From Buttiauxella sp965119215 (GTDB taxonomy: Bacteria; Pseudomonadota; Gammaproteobacteria; Enterobacterales; Enterobacteriaceae), in the NCBI GenBank assembly GCA_965119215.1, contig CBCPKK010000001.1, positions 372,001 through 436,000 on the forward strand: a DNA stretch of 64,000 nucleotides. The letters are read 5' to 3'. Below, piece after piece: positions 9,129 to 17,762 of this stretch. Both the position numbers and the translations under genes were made by a program. The first letter of the stretch is position 1. Every line of letters starts with the position of its first letter. The notes below the pieces were generated by a model, which saw only the letters and a list, made by a program, of their open reading frames with translations, searched no databases and was not told the origin of the DNA.

Positions 9129-11177
9129 ATGAACAAATTCTTTAAGCGTACGGCGGTCGCTAGTCTGTTGTTTCTTGCAGGTAGCGCACTGGCCGTCGAA
9201 AATATCACGAGTGCTTCTCAAATCCCGCAATTAAAGGAAGAGACGCAGCACGCAACGGTGAGTGAGCGTGTAACTTCGCGCTTCACTCGCTCGCATTACC
9301 GTCAGTTTGACCTGGATGAAAATTTTTCCGCGAAAATTTTCGATCGCTATCTAAATCTCCTCGACTATAGCCACAATGTCCTGCTTGCCAGTGACATTGA
9401 GCAATTTGTGTCGCGCAAGAAGCAGATTGGCGATGAATTGCGCACCGGCAAACTGGACGTTTTTTACGATCTCTACAACCTGGCCCAGAAGCGACGTTTT
9501 GAACGTTATCAATACGCGCTGAAGGTGCTGGAAAAGCCGATGGATTTCACCGGCAAAGATACGTTCAATTTGGATCGCAGCAAGTCGCCGTGGCCTGCAA
9601 GCGTTGCCGAGTTGAATACGCTTTGGGATAGCAAAGTTAAGTTTGACGAACTGAGCCTGAAACTGACTGGCAAAACTGACCAGGAAATTCGTGAAACGCT
9701 GACCAAGCGTTATCAGTTCGCTATTCGTCGTTTGGCTCAGTCCAACAGCGAAGATGTTTTCTCCCTCGCGATGACGGCGTTTGCCCACGAAATCGACCCG
9801 CATACCAACTATTTGTCGCCGCGTAACACGGAACAATTCAATACCGAAATGAGTTTATCTCTGGAAGGTATTGGTGCCGTGCTGCAAATGGACGATGACT
9901 ACACGGTTATCAACTCAATGGTCGCGGGCGGCCCCGCTGCGAAAAGCAAAGCGATTACCGTCGGTGACCGTATTGTTGGCGTTGGTCAAACCGGTAAGGC
10001 AATGATCGATGTGATTGGCTGGCGTCTTGATGATGTCGTCGCGCTGATCAAAGGGCCAAAAGGTAGCAAGGTTCGTCTGGAAATCTTACCTGCGGGCAAG
10101 GGCACCAAAACGCGTGTGGTCACGTTAACGCGTGAACGTATCCGTCTTGAAGACCGTGCGGTCAAACTGACAATTAAAACAGTCGGCAAAGACAAAGTAG
10201 GCGTGCTGGATATTCCAGGCTTCTACGTTGGCTTAACCGATGACGTTAAAGTTCAGTTGCAGAAGATGGAAAAACAGAACGTGAAGAGTGTGATCATCGA
10301 TCTACGCTCTAACGGTGGCGGTGCATTAACCGAAGCTGTTTCACTTTCTGGCCTGTTTATCCCAGGCGGCCCAGTTGTTCAGGTACGTGATAACAACGGT
10401 AAAGTACGTGAAGATAGCGATACCGACGGCGTTGTGTACTACAAAGGCCCGCTGGTGGTAATGGTTGACCGTTTCAGTGCTTCTGCGTCTGAAATCTTCG
10501 CCGCTGCTATGCAGGACTATGGCCGTGCGCTGATTGTGGGTGAACCTACCTTCGGTAAAGGCACTGTTCAGCAGTACCGTTCTTTGAACCGAATCTACGA
10601 CCAGATGTTGCGCCCAGAATGGCCTGCATTAGGTTCTGTGCAATACACCATCCAGAAGTTCTACCGCATTAATGGCGGCAGTACTCAGCGTAAAGGTGTT
10701 ACGCCAGATGTGATGATGCCGACCGGCACGGAAGAGACGGAAACTGGCGAGAAGTTTGAAGATAATGCGCTCCCTTGGGATAGCATCAATGCTGCAACTT
10801 ACGTTAAGTCAGGCGATCTCACCGCGTTTGAGCCGCAACTGCTTAAACTGCACCAGGACAGAATCGCTGCTGACCCTGAGTTCCAGTACATCATGAAGGA
10901 CATTGCTCGTTTTAATGCCCTGAAAGACAAGCGCAATATTGTGTCACTGAATCTTGCTCAACGTGAGAAAGAAAACCAGGAAGACGATGCTACGCGTCTG
11001 GCTCGCATTAACGATCGCTACAAGCGAGAAGGCAAAGCGCCGTTGAAGAAACTGGACGACTTGCCGAAGGATTATCAAGAACCCGATCCTTATCTCGATG
11101 AGACGGTACATATCGCGCTGGATCTTGCAAAAATGCAGCAAGACAAGCCAGCCGAGCAACCGGCTCCCGCTAAGTAA
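9129..11177 (+). CDS. prc: Carboxy-terminal processing protease Prc (Tsp)
   Basis: A 682-residue periplasmic protease, the same size as E. coli Prc. It degrades proteins with nonpolar C-termini, processes FtsI, and with NlpI controls the peptidoglycan hydrolase MepS. An N-terminal signal peptide is visible (basic start, then SLLFLAGSALAVE). A PDZ domain (about 235-325, GIGAVLQMDDD onward) precedes the S41 protease core. The catalytic serine is in the DRFSASASE motif (Ser452 in precursor numbering) and the lysine is Lys477 in FGKGTV. It follows proQ closely and ends at a strong terminator. Confidence 0.96.
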   Translation: MNKFFKRTAVASLLFLAGSALAVENITSASQIPQLKEETQHATVSERVTSRFTRSHYRQFDLDENFSAKIFDRYLNLLDYSHNVLLASDIEQFVSRKKQIGDELRTGKLDVFYDLYNLAQKRRFERYQYALKVLEKPMDFTGKDTFNLDRSKSPWPASVAELNTLWDSKVKFDELSLKLTGKTDQEIRETLTKRYQFAIRRLAQSNSEDVFSLAMTAFAHEIDPHTNYLSPRNTEQFNTEMSLSLEGIGAVLQMDDDYTVINSMVAGGPAAKSKAITVGDRIVGVGQTGKAMIDVIGWRLDDVVALIKGPKGSKVRLEILPAGKGTKTRVVTLTRERIRLEDRAVKLTIKTVGKDKVGVLDIPGFYVGLTDDVKVQLQKMEKQNVKSVIIDLRSNGGGALTEAVSLSGLFIPGGPVVQVRDNNGKVREDSDTDGVVYYKGPLVVMVDRFSASASEIFAAAMQDYGRALIVGEPTFGKGTVQQYRSLNRIYDQMLRPEWPALGSVQYTIQKFYRINGGSTQRKGVTPDVMMPTGTEETETGEKFEDNALPWDSINAATYVKSGDLTAFEPQLLKLHQDRIAADPEFQYIMKDIARFNALKDKRNIVSLNLAQREKENQEDDATRLARINDRYKREGKAPLKKLDDLPKDYQEPDPYLDETVHIALDLAKMQQDKPAEQPAPAK

Positions 11178-11184
11178 CTCTCCC

Positions 11185-11216
11185 AACAGGCACAAATTTT
11201 TGTGCCTGTTTTTTTA
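11185..11216 (+). terminator. Rho-independent terminator after prc
   Basis: The arms AACAGGCACAAA and TTTGTGCCTGTT, with a two-base loop, are followed by a run of T. It lies 8 bases after the prc stop and ends the proQ-prc transcript before htpX. Confidence 0.9.
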
Positions 11217-11370
11217 CCTCTATCAAACCGCGTAAACCTATCTCTTTCTGAATGTAAAGTTATGTATTATTAACGACTTGGCAACGATGAATGCTTGAAA
11301 ATGGCATGCTTGCCCCTACGATATGGGGTAACGCAGAATGCGTATTTTTAACCGAGGTAAAAAGAAAATT

Positions 11371-12252
11371 ATGATGCGTATCGGGCTTTTCCTGTTGACC
11401 AACCTTGCAGTCATGGTCGTTTTTGGGCTAGTGCTAAGCCTGACGGGGATACAGTCAAGCAGCGTACAGGGTCTGATGATCATGGCGGTGTTATTTGGCT
11501 TTGGTGGTTCAATCGTCTCATTATTGATGTCCAAATGGATGGCTTTGCGTTCGGTAGGTGGGGAAGTGATTGTGCAACCACGTAACGAAACTGAGCGCTG
11601 GCTGATGAACACCGTACGTCAGCAGTCACAGCAGGCGGGTATCGCCATGCCACAGGTGGCTATTTACCATGCTCCGGACATCAACGCATTTGCCACGGGT
11701 GCTCGTCGTAATGCATCGCTGGTTGCTGTCAGTACCGGTCTGTTGCAGAACATGAGCCGTGACGAAGCCGAAGCGGTTATTGCGCATGAAATCAGCCACA
11801 TTGCGAATGGTGACATGGTTACCATGACGCTGATTCAGGGCGTAGTGAACACTTTCGTTATCTTTATTTCCCGTATCATCGCGCAGATTGCCGCAGGCTT
11901 CTTGTCCGGTAACCGGGATGAAGGCGAAAACAACAACGGCAACCCGTTTGTCTATTTTGCGATTGCGACGGTACTGGAATTGGTGTTTGGTATTCTGGCG
12001 AGCATTATCACCATGTGGTTCTCACGTCACCGTGAATTCCATGCGGACGCAGGTTCGGCTAAATTGGTCGGCCGCGAAAAAATGATTGCCGCACTGCAGC
12101 GTCTGAAAACCAGCTATGAACCGCAAGAAGCCAGCAGCATGATGGCGTTTTGTATCAACGGTAAGGCGAAGTCTATGAGCGAATTGTTTATGACTCACCC
12201 TCCGCTGGATAAACGTATTGAAGCGCTGCGTAATGGCGAATATCTGAAGTAG
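11371..12252 (+). CDS. htpX: Heat-shock membrane zinc protease HtpX
   Basis: A 293-residue M48B metalloprotease matching E. coli HtpX, which works with FtsH in quality control of inner-membrane proteins. Two N-terminal transmembrane helices (about residues 4-24 and 34-54) precede the zinc motif HEISH (His139, Glu140, His143). The third ligand is the Glu of the HREFHADAGSA segment. Two further hydrophobic segments flank that part. The start MMRIGLF gives the exact K-12 length. An in-frame ATG at 11338 would add 11 residues and cannot be excluded, since the ribosome site before 11371 is not strong. Confidence 0.93.
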   Translation: MMRIGLFLLTNLAVMVVFGLVLSLTGIQSSSVQGLMIMAVLFGFGGSIVSLLMSKWMALRSVGGEVIVQPRNETERWLMNTVRQQSQQAGIAMPQVAIYHAPDINAFATGARRNASLVAVSTGLLQNMSRDEAEAVIAHEISHIANGDMVTMTLIQGVVNTFVIFISRIIAQIAAGFLSGNRDEGENNNGNPFVYFAIATVLELVFGILASIITMWFSRHREFHADAGSAKLVGREKMIAALQRLKTSYEPQEASSMMAFCINGKAKSMSELFMTHPPLDKRIEALRNGEYLK

Positions 12253-12268
12253 TCGAATAGAGAGTGAT

Positions 12269-12301
12269 AAAAAAGCGTGCCATCGCTGGCACGCTTTTTT
12301 T
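12269..12301. terminator. Bidirectional terminator between htpX and yebQ
   Basis: The stem AAAAAGCGTGCCA / TGGCACGCTTTTTT has a TCGC loop, with A-runs on one side and T-runs on the other. It can end the convergent htpX and yebQ transcripts. The last bases of yebQ lie at its edge. Confidence 0.88.
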
Positions 12302-13676
12302 ATACCTGCGAAGCAGTGGGTTGGGACATACGCAAACTACTGACTATCGCCGCGACAGTAGCAAAGCTACCCGCCAGTAATAACGACGCGTGAGTTCCAT
12401 GCAGCGCAAAGAGGTTGAACATCAACGCAACCAGGGCCGCACCACAACTCTGGCCTAATAATCGAGCAGTGCCCAGCATGCCGCTAGCACCCCCGCTGCG
12501 GTGTCGAGGTGCGGAAGAAATAATTGTATGGTTATTCGGCGACTGGAACAGGCCGAAACCCGCACCGCACAAAAGCATGCGCCAGATAATATCGATATCA
12601 GTTGGGTTATGCGGCAATAGCGCTAAAGCAAATAAGCCGAAGGCCATCACCACAAGTCCTAGTCCACCCAGCAACCCCGCGTGCACTCGTCCAATTAAAT
12701 GGCCCGCAACAGGTGCCATTATCATTGTCGCGATTGGCCATGGTGTCAGGAGCAGGCCGGTTTCAACTTCGCTGCGCCCTAACGTGGATTGCAGGAAAAA
12801 GGGGAGTGATACCATCGCCAACATCTGCGCGGCGAAGGAGCAGACTGAGGTTCCCATAGATAGAGCAAAAACCGGAATGCGCAGTAAATCGACAGGCAAC
12901 AGTGGGAAAGGCAGTTTCAACTGGCGGCGAATAAAGAAGAAGCCAATCACGACCAAAGCAACCAGCTCCGCGATGATAAGCCAACCTGATTGCCCCTGAG
13001 CGAAGCCACTGATTGCAGATATTAATAAGCCGAACGTTAAGGCGTTCATGATGGCGCTTGGGATATCAAAGCGCTGGCCCTGCGATTTTTGTTGGTTAGG
13101 CGGCAGAAAACGCAATGCCAGTAACAACGCGACAATCCCAATCGGGACGTTAATCAAAAACAGCCATTTCCAGGAGGCGACGGAAAGAATGGCTGCGGCG
13201 ATCGTTGGCCCTGCGGCTGAGGAGACAGCGACAATAAAGGAGTTAATTCCCATACCTCGCCCAAGGAATTTTTGCGGATAAATAAGCCGGATGAGGGCTG
13301 TATTAACGCTCATTAATGCGGCGCCGCCAAAACCCTGGAGTACACGGGCAAACGTCAGCATGTTTAGCGAATCAGATAGCGCGCAGAAAAGTGACGTCAT
13401 ACAAAATAGAACGAGCCCGCATTGATACACTCGGCGATAGCCGAAAATATCCCCTAAAAACGACATTGAGAGTAATGAAACAATAATCGCAATTTGGTAA
13501 CTATTAACAATCCAGATGGATTCTGCCGGACTGGCACTCAGATCGCGGGCAATAGTGGGAAGGGCTACGTTTGCGATGACACCGTCGAGTACCGCCATAG
13601 TAATACCCAACGCGATGGCTAAAATAGCACCATAGCGCTGCGGTAAAGGCAGCCCATCTGCAAGGGTTTTATCCAT
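12300..13676 (-). CDS. yebQ: MFS drug-resistance-type transporter YebQ
   Basis: A 458-residue protein matching E. coli YebQ (457), a DHA2-type major facilitator predicted to have 14 transmembrane helices. The motif AVLDGVIANVALPTIA is typical of the family's first helix, and the loop-2 motif reads GDIFGYRRVY. It is probably a proton-driven exporter; the substrate is unknown. The gene is convergent with htpX and head to head with kdgR (179 bases between starts), the order found in E. coli. Confidence 0.9.
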   Translation of the reverse strand: MDKTLADGLPLPQRYGAILAIALGITMAVLDGVIANVALPTIARDLSASPAESIWIVNSYQIAIIVSLLSMSFLGDIFGYRRVYQCGLVLFCMTSLFCALSDSLNMLTFARVLQGFGGAALMSVNTALIRLIYPQKFLGRGMGINSFIVAVSSAAGPTIAAAILSVASWKWLFLINVPIGIVALLLALRFLPPNQQKSQGQRFDIPSAIMNALTFGLLISAISGFAQGQSGWLIIAELVALVVIGFFFIRRQLKLPFPLLPVDLLRIPVFALSMGTSVCSFAAQMLAMVSLPFFLQSTLGRSEVETGLLLTPWPIATMIMAPVAGHLIGRVHAGLLGGLGLVVMAFGLFALALLPHNPTDIDIIWRMLLCGAGFGLFQSPNNHTIISSAPRHRSGGASGMLGTARLLGQSCGAALVALMFNLFALHGTHASLLLAGSFATVAAIVSSLRMSQPTASQV

Positions 13677-13855
13677 AGAAAAAGTTTGGCTTCATGCGTG
13701 ATATATTCGAAGAGAAATAATAATAGCACTAAATTTAGGGGATATGTCGCAGATTTGTAACGAAATAGAATAGATTCATTGCGATGACATGGTAGTCAAC
13801 TTATACTAAAAACCGGTTCTGATTTTTATAAAACAAGTGCGATCGAGGTGATTTA

Positions 13856-14647
13856 ATGGCAATCGCAGATCTGGATAAACAACCTGATTCTGTCTCTTCT
13901 GTCCTGAAAGTTTTTGGCATCTTACAGGCTCTTGGCGAAGAACGCGAAATCGGTATTACTGAATTATCGCAACGCGTAATGATGTCAAAAAGCACCGTCT
14001 ATCGTTTTTTACAGACAATGAAATCCCTGGGGTATGTTGCCCAGGAAGGCGAATCTGAAAAATACTCGCTGACGCTTAAGCTGTTCGAGCTTGGCGCGCG
14101 TGCGTTGCAAAACGTTGATTTGATTCGTAGTGCAGACATTCAGATGCGCGAACTGTCGCGTCTTACGAAAGAAACCATCCACTTGGGTGCGTTGGATGAA
14201 GACAGTATTGTCTACATTCACAAGATTGACTCGATGTACAACTTGCGTATGTATTCGCGCATTGGCCGTCGCAACCCGCTTTACAGTACCGCTATTGGTA
14301 AAGTCCTGCTGGCATGGCGCGATCGTGAGGAAGTCCGTGAAATTCTTGCTGACGTGGAATACACGCGCAGTACTGAACGTACTATTACCAGCACCGACGA
14401 GTTACTGAGCGTTCTGGATACCGTTCGCGAGCAAGGATACGGCGAAGATAATCAGGAACAAGAAGAAGGTTTACGCTGTATCGGCGTACCGGTATTTGAC
14501 CGCTTTGGCGTAGTGATTGCTGGTTTAAGTATTTCATTCCCAACATTACGTTTTTCTGAAGACCGTCTTCATGAATATGTGGCAATGCTTCACGATGCCG
14601 CGCGTACTATTTCTGAACAAATGGGTTATCACGAATATCCATTCTGA
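13856..14647 (+). CDS. kdgR: IclR-family repressor KdgR
   Basis: A 263-residue IclR-type regulator matching KdgR, the 2-keto-3-deoxygluconate-responsive repressor of pectin/hexuronate catabolism (kdgT, eda and others). The N-terminal winged helix-turn-helix covers about residues 15-80 (ITELSQRVMMSKSTVYRFLQ). The C-terminal effector domain follows, with the typical GLRCIGVPVFD and end segment ISEQMGYHEYPF. A GAGGTG ribosome site precedes the ATG. It is divergent from yebQ and closed by a strong terminator. Confidence 0.95.
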   Translation: MAIADLDKQPDSVSSVLKVFGILQALGEEREIGITELSQRVMMSKSTVYRFLQTMKSLGYVAQEGESEKYSLTLKLFELGARALQNVDLIRSADIQMRELSRLTKETIHLGALDEDSIVYIHKIDSMYNLRMYSRIGRRNPLYSTAIGKVLLAWRDREEVREILADVEYTRSTERTITSTDELLSVLDTVREQGYGEDNQEQEEGLRCIGVPVFDRFGVVIAGLSISFPTLRFSEDRLHEYVAMLHDAARTISEQMGYHEYPF

Positions 14648-14657
14648 TGAAAAATTA

Positions 14658-14684
14658 AACGCCGCTAAATAGCGGCGTTTTTTT
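14658..14684 (+). terminator. Terminator after kdgR
   Basis: The stem AAACGCCGCT / AGCGGCGTTT with an AAAT loop is followed by a T run. It lies directly after kdgR and abuts the 3' end of yobH, so it separates two convergent genes. Confidence 0.9.
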
Positions 14685-14925
14685 ACTGTCCATTGTCGAT
14701 AACATCGCTACTTTTACGCAATACAGGGCAATCGCTAAGCCCGATAATTCCACTTTCAGTATGAATGAATTGCGCAGTGGTGATATTCCGAGCAGTCAGA
14801 TATTTGCATTGAAGCCCCATACCTGCAGCATTTTCATGGCTTCCAATCAGGACGCCGTACCCAGAGAGGAGCATGCCGATCCACAACAGCGCTATTACAA
14901 TAATAGTGCGAATCCCAATACGCAT
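14683..14925 (-). CDS. yobH: YobH family small exported protein
   Basis: An 80-residue protein matching E. coli YobH (79). The hydrophobic N-terminus (RTIIVIALLWIGMLLSGYGV) looks like a signal peptide or membrane anchor. The rest has a pair of conserved cysteines (GLQCKYL and SDCPVLRK) that could form a disulfide in the periplasm. The function is unknown. It is convergent with kdgR and lies beside mgrB, as in related genomes. Confidence 0.88.
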   Translation of the reverse strand: MRIGIRTIIVIALLWIGMLLSGYGVLIGSHENAAGMGLQCKYLTARNITTAQFIHTESGIIGLSDCPVLRKSSDVIDNGQ

Positions 14926-15015
14926 ATAACCCTCTTTTTATTCACTTATTAGGCTTCTAAGCGTAGCGGATAACCATACAGTATCAATATGATGATTCTT
15001 AAATAATATGCGTTG

Positions 15016-15032
15016 GCGTTAGCTGTGGTTTA
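15016..15032 (+). promoter_or_regulatory. PhoP-box-like site upstream of mgrB
   Basis: Two half-sites, GCGTTA and GGTTTA, are separated by five bases, close to the PhoP consensus direct repeat (GGTTTA-N5-GGTTTA; two mismatches in the first half). It lies about 50 bases before the mgrB start. mgrB is a known PhoP target in E. coli, which supports the reading, but the site is assigned by eye. Confidence 0.55.
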
Positions 15033-15082
15033 GGCTGTCTATGTCAGACTTTACATTAAATGGTGGTGAGGTGGAGAAAGTA

Positions 15083-15226
15083 GTGAAAAAGTACAGATGG
15101 TTCATTTTGGTTGCGGTTTTTCTCGTTTGCCTGTTGCTATGGACGCAAATGGTCAACGTGATGTGCGATCAGGATGTACAATTTTTTAGCGGCATCTGCA
15201 CGATTAACAAATTTATTCCCTGGTAG
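15083..15226 (+). CDS. mgrB: PhoQ feedback inhibitor MgrB
   Basis: A 47-residue membrane peptide matching E. coli MgrB, which binds the sensor kinase PhoQ in the inner membrane and lowers PhoP signalling. A single transmembrane helix (about residues 6-24) is followed by a short periplasmic tail. The essential cysteines Cys28 and Cys39 are present (MCDQDVQFFSGIC), as is the FIPW end. The GTG start at 15083 is chosen because it gives exactly 47 residues and has a GTGGAG ribosome site; an in-frame ATG at 15041 is less likely. The gene is intact, with no insertion or stop. Confidence 0.95.
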   Translation: MKKYRWFILVAVFLVCLLLWTQMVNVMCDQDVQFFSGICTINKFIPW

Positions 15227-15299
15227 TGTGTTTTTATCCAGATAGTGATTACCTTAAGCCACGGCAGGTGTAGAATGCGGGTTTTGCTGAGGTGGTAAG

Positions 15300-15593
15300 A
15301 TGAACGAATTAAGTATTGGCGCGTTGAATATCGTGTCCCTGACAGTTTCCCTGGTGGTTCTGGTTATCGGCCTCGCCATGTGGTTCTTTGTAAACCGTGC
15401 GAGCAGTCGTACTAACGAGCAGATCGAGTTGCTCGAAGAGTTGCTGGATCAGCAGAAACGACAGAACGCTCTGTTACGCCGTTTGTGTGAAGCGAATGAA
15501 CCAGAAGTAGCAAAGGAAGAAAAACCTGCACAGATTAAGGAAGATGACGTAGAAGAAGACGACGATTTTATTCGTCTGGTGGCTGAACGTTAA
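15300..15593 (+). CDS. yebO: YebO family membrane protein
   Basis: A 97-residue protein matching E. coli YebO (95). One transmembrane helix (about residues 10-30, VSLTVSLVVLVIGLAMWFF) is followed by a coiled-coil-like stretch (EQIELLEELLDQQKRQNALL) and an acidic C-terminal tail. The function is unknown. In E. coli it lies directly between mgrB and yobF-cspC; here an MBL-fold gene starts 34 bases downstream and separates it from yobF. Confidence 0.88.
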   Translation: MNELSIGALNIVSLTVSLVVLVIGLAMWFFVNRASSRTNEQIELLEELLDQQKRQNALLRRLCEANEPEVAKEEKPAQIKEDDVEEDDDFIRLVAER

Positions 15594-15627
15594 TCCTTAA
15601 ACACGCGGTTGTGTTGTTGGAGTAAGC

Positions 15628-16629
15628 ATGCGGTGGAAAAATCCCTGGTTTGATCCCCAAAAGTTTCACCATCAAATAGACGGTTTTCGTAATCTGGAGT
15701 CAAATTTACGAAAACCGGGTGATGTTGAACGTTGGCGAAAAGAGCGAAAAGCGCAGGGATTGCCTCATCCACCCACCGCGGGTTATGCCGCTTTCACTGA
15801 GCAATGGTGGCAGAAAGCCGAGCTCACTGGTCGGGATGATCGTCTTTGGTGGTTAGGTCATGCAACGGCGTTGTTGCGTATTAATGGCCGATATTTACTG
15901 ACTGACCCTGTCTTTTCCCGGCGAGCCTCGCCGTTGTCCATTGCTGGCCCTGAGCGCAAAACACCCACTCCGCTGCGTATCAATGAACTGCATCAACTCG
16001 AGGCGGTGCTGATTTCACACAATCACTATGATCATCTGGACAGCTCAACGGTCCGTCAAATTGCCCGCCGTTTTCCTGAAACTCATTTCTTTGTTCCACT
16101 AGGCCTGAAGCGCTGGTTTACCCGCCGGGGCATTCGCCATGTGACAGAACTTGACTGGTGGCAGAGTTTTCGCTGGCAGGAAATGACCTTTACCGCAGTG
16201 CCTGCACAACACTGGAGCATGCGTTCATTCTGGGATCGCAACCGAAGTTTGTGGTGCGGGTGGATTATAGAAAGCGATAACTTGCGTGTTTGGTTTAGCG
16301 GCGACACCGGTTACACACCCGGTCTTGCAGACATTGCGTTACGCCGAGGCCCTCTTGATGCGGCGTTGATACCAATAGGTGCCTATTCCCCGCGCTGGTT
16401 TATGAGCAGCCATCACATGGACCCGCAACAGGCCGTTATGCTTTGGCAACAGTTGGGCAAACCTTTAACGGTTCCCATACATTGGGGCGTGTTTGAACTT
16501 GCTGATGAGTCACTGGATATGCCACCGCAAGAGTTGCTTGCGGCCTTGAAAGACGCAGGAGAGGAGAGTGACCATTTTGCACCACTGCGTATTGGTCAAA
16601 GTTTGCCCTTATTTAAGTCCAGCGTTTAA
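15628..16629 (+). CDS. Metallo-beta-lactamase-fold hydrolase (NAPE-PLD/COG2220-like)
   Basis: A 333-residue metallo-hydrolase of the beta-lactamase fold. The metal-binding motif HNHYDH is at residues 131-136. It is followed by the histidine in PAQHWS, the aspartate in SGDTGY and the last histidine in IHWGVF. This order matches the family that includes phospholipase D-like NAPE-PLD enzymes (COG2220). The N-terminal region (WKNPWFDPQKFHH) and the WWLGHATALL strand are typical. No signal peptide is seen, so it is probably cytoplasmic. The substrate is unknown; a lipid phosphodiester is possible but only inferred. It lies close behind yebO and is absent from this position in E. coli K-12. Confidence 0.85.
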   Translation: MRWKNPWFDPQKFHHQIDGFRNLESNLRKPGDVERWRKERKAQGLPHPPTAGYAAFTEQWWQKAELTGRDDRLWWLGHATALLRINGRYLLTDPVFSRRASPLSIAGPERKTPTPLRINELHQLEAVLISHNHYDHLDSSTVRQIARRFPETHFFVPLGLKRWFTRRGIRHVTELDWWQSFRWQEMTFTAVPAQHWSMRSFWDRNRSLWCGWIIESDNLRVWFSGDTGYTPGLADIALRRGPLDAALIPIGAYSPRWFMSSHHMDPQQAVMLWQQLGKPLTVPIHWGVFELADESLDMPPQELLAALKDAGEESDHFAPLRIGQSLPLFKSSV

Positions 16630-17162
16630 ATAGCATCCGGATTTTTTAAAGTGATATTTCGACCCTCTCTAAGACATTTATATTATCCATCTAATATAGC
16701 GAAACGTTTTTATTGCCTCATTGTGACGCAAGGTGTCATTAAACTTTCATTATTTTGGTGCAATATAAAAAATCGGCTGCTCAAGCTTTATTCATTCTGC
16801 CATTTTCGCTATTCCATTTGCCTATTTCATGCTTTCTTTAGCCGTACTGCATTGTTCATTTTTTGAATAGCTATGCTAAAAAAATCATAAGCATAATGTC
16901 TCTGCTGTCGACTTTTTCGCGCTTCGCCTGGACGAACAGATATCTTTAGGCTATGGTAAAAATGTTGTTTGCGGTCGTCATTTGCATACCTGAAATTCTG
17001 TTTGTTCAGTGTTAATTTTATGCACATTTTGTGCATTTCATTTTCATGGACAATAAGGGTTTCAGAATTTGTGCGACAGATCGATACATACCGAAAAATG
17101 GCTTGCCATTGATTGCGTTGTATGTGATAACACTTTGGGTTAAACGAGGTACAGTTCTGTTT
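16630..17162 (+). other. AT-rich leader region before yobF-cspC
   Basis: No gene is seen in these 530 bases. The stretch is A/T-rich and probably holds the promoter(s) and long untranslated leader of yobF-cspC. A 15-base palindrome (TGCACA, three T, TGTGCA) lies at 17021-17035. From 17031 the frame of yobF is open and contains an ATG, but the encoded sequence is not recognised as part of YobF, so it is treated as leader. Confidence 0.5.
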
Positions 17163-17306
17163 ATGTGTGGCATTTTCAGTAAAGAAGTCCTGAGTAAACA
17201 CGTTGTCGTTGAATACCGCTTCTCTGCCGAGCCTTATATTAGTGCCTCATGCAGTAATGTCTCTGTTTTAGCTAAGTTATGCCTGCGGGCGAAGAAAACA
17301 ATCTAA
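17163..17306 (+). CDS. yobF: YobF family small protein
   Basis: A 47-residue protein matching E. coli YobF in length and nearly throughout ([14 protein letters not shown] at the start, LCLRAKKTI at the end). The function is unknown; in E. coli it is made with cspC and linked to stress responses. The ATG at 17163 gives the family length, though the frame stays open back to 17031. cspC begins 13 bases downstream, so the two form an operon. Confidence 0.9.
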
Positions 17307-17319
17307 GGAATTTTGCAAA

Positions 17320-17529
17320 ATGGCAAAGATTAAAGGTCAAGTTAAGTGGTTCAACGAGTCTAAAGGTTTTGGTTTCATTACTCCTGCTGACGGCAGCAAA
17401 GATGTGTTCGTACACTTCTCTGCAATCCAGGGTAATGGCTTCAAAACTCTGGCTGAAGGCCAGAACGTTGAGTTCGAAATCCAGGACGGCCAGAAAGGCC
17501 CTGCAGCGGTTAACGTAACTGCTATCTAA
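17320..17529 (+). CDS. cspC: Cold-shock-like protein CspC
   Basis: A 69-residue cold-shock-domain protein matching CspC, an RNA-binding protein that stabilises mRNAs such as rpoS and is expressed at 37 degrees rather than induced by cold. The RNA-binding motifs KGFGFI and VFVHF are both present, and the end is [16 protein letters not shown]-type ribosome site precedes it. It is cotranscribed with yobF and ends at a strong terminator. Confidence 0.95.
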
Positions 17530-17573
17530 TTCGTTTGAATTAGACCTGGCGCGAATAACGCCAAATTTTGATG

Positions 17574-17604
17574 AAAGCCCCGCTCATGTAGCGGGGCTTT
17601 TTCA
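17574..17604 (+). terminator. Terminator after cspC
   Basis: The stem AAAGCCCCGCT / AGCGGGGCTTT with a CATGT loop is followed by TTTTC. It ends the yobF-cspC transcript. Confidence 0.9.
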
Positions 17605-17762
17605 TGTGGAAATCTTATTCACTGTTTTTCCAGATGTTTCTACAAACTACGTGCAGTTATGTCTTGTAGCAAAGCAGCGCATCTTGTAGCACTGTTCCTG
17701 TCTGGTTAACTTCCCCATTATGTTTAAATTTTCAATTGCTTAGTTGCTGTTGAGGATTGAAC

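Noticed and set aside
9351..9836. A 161-codon open frame on the minus strand opposite prc
   Set aside because: It is antisense to the conserved prc gene, with no known family pattern and no promoter or ribosome signal seen.
12415..12999. A 194-codon open frame on the plus strand opposite yebQ
   Set aside because: It is fully antisense to the yebQ transporter, and its sequence shows no domain pattern; it is a shadow frame.
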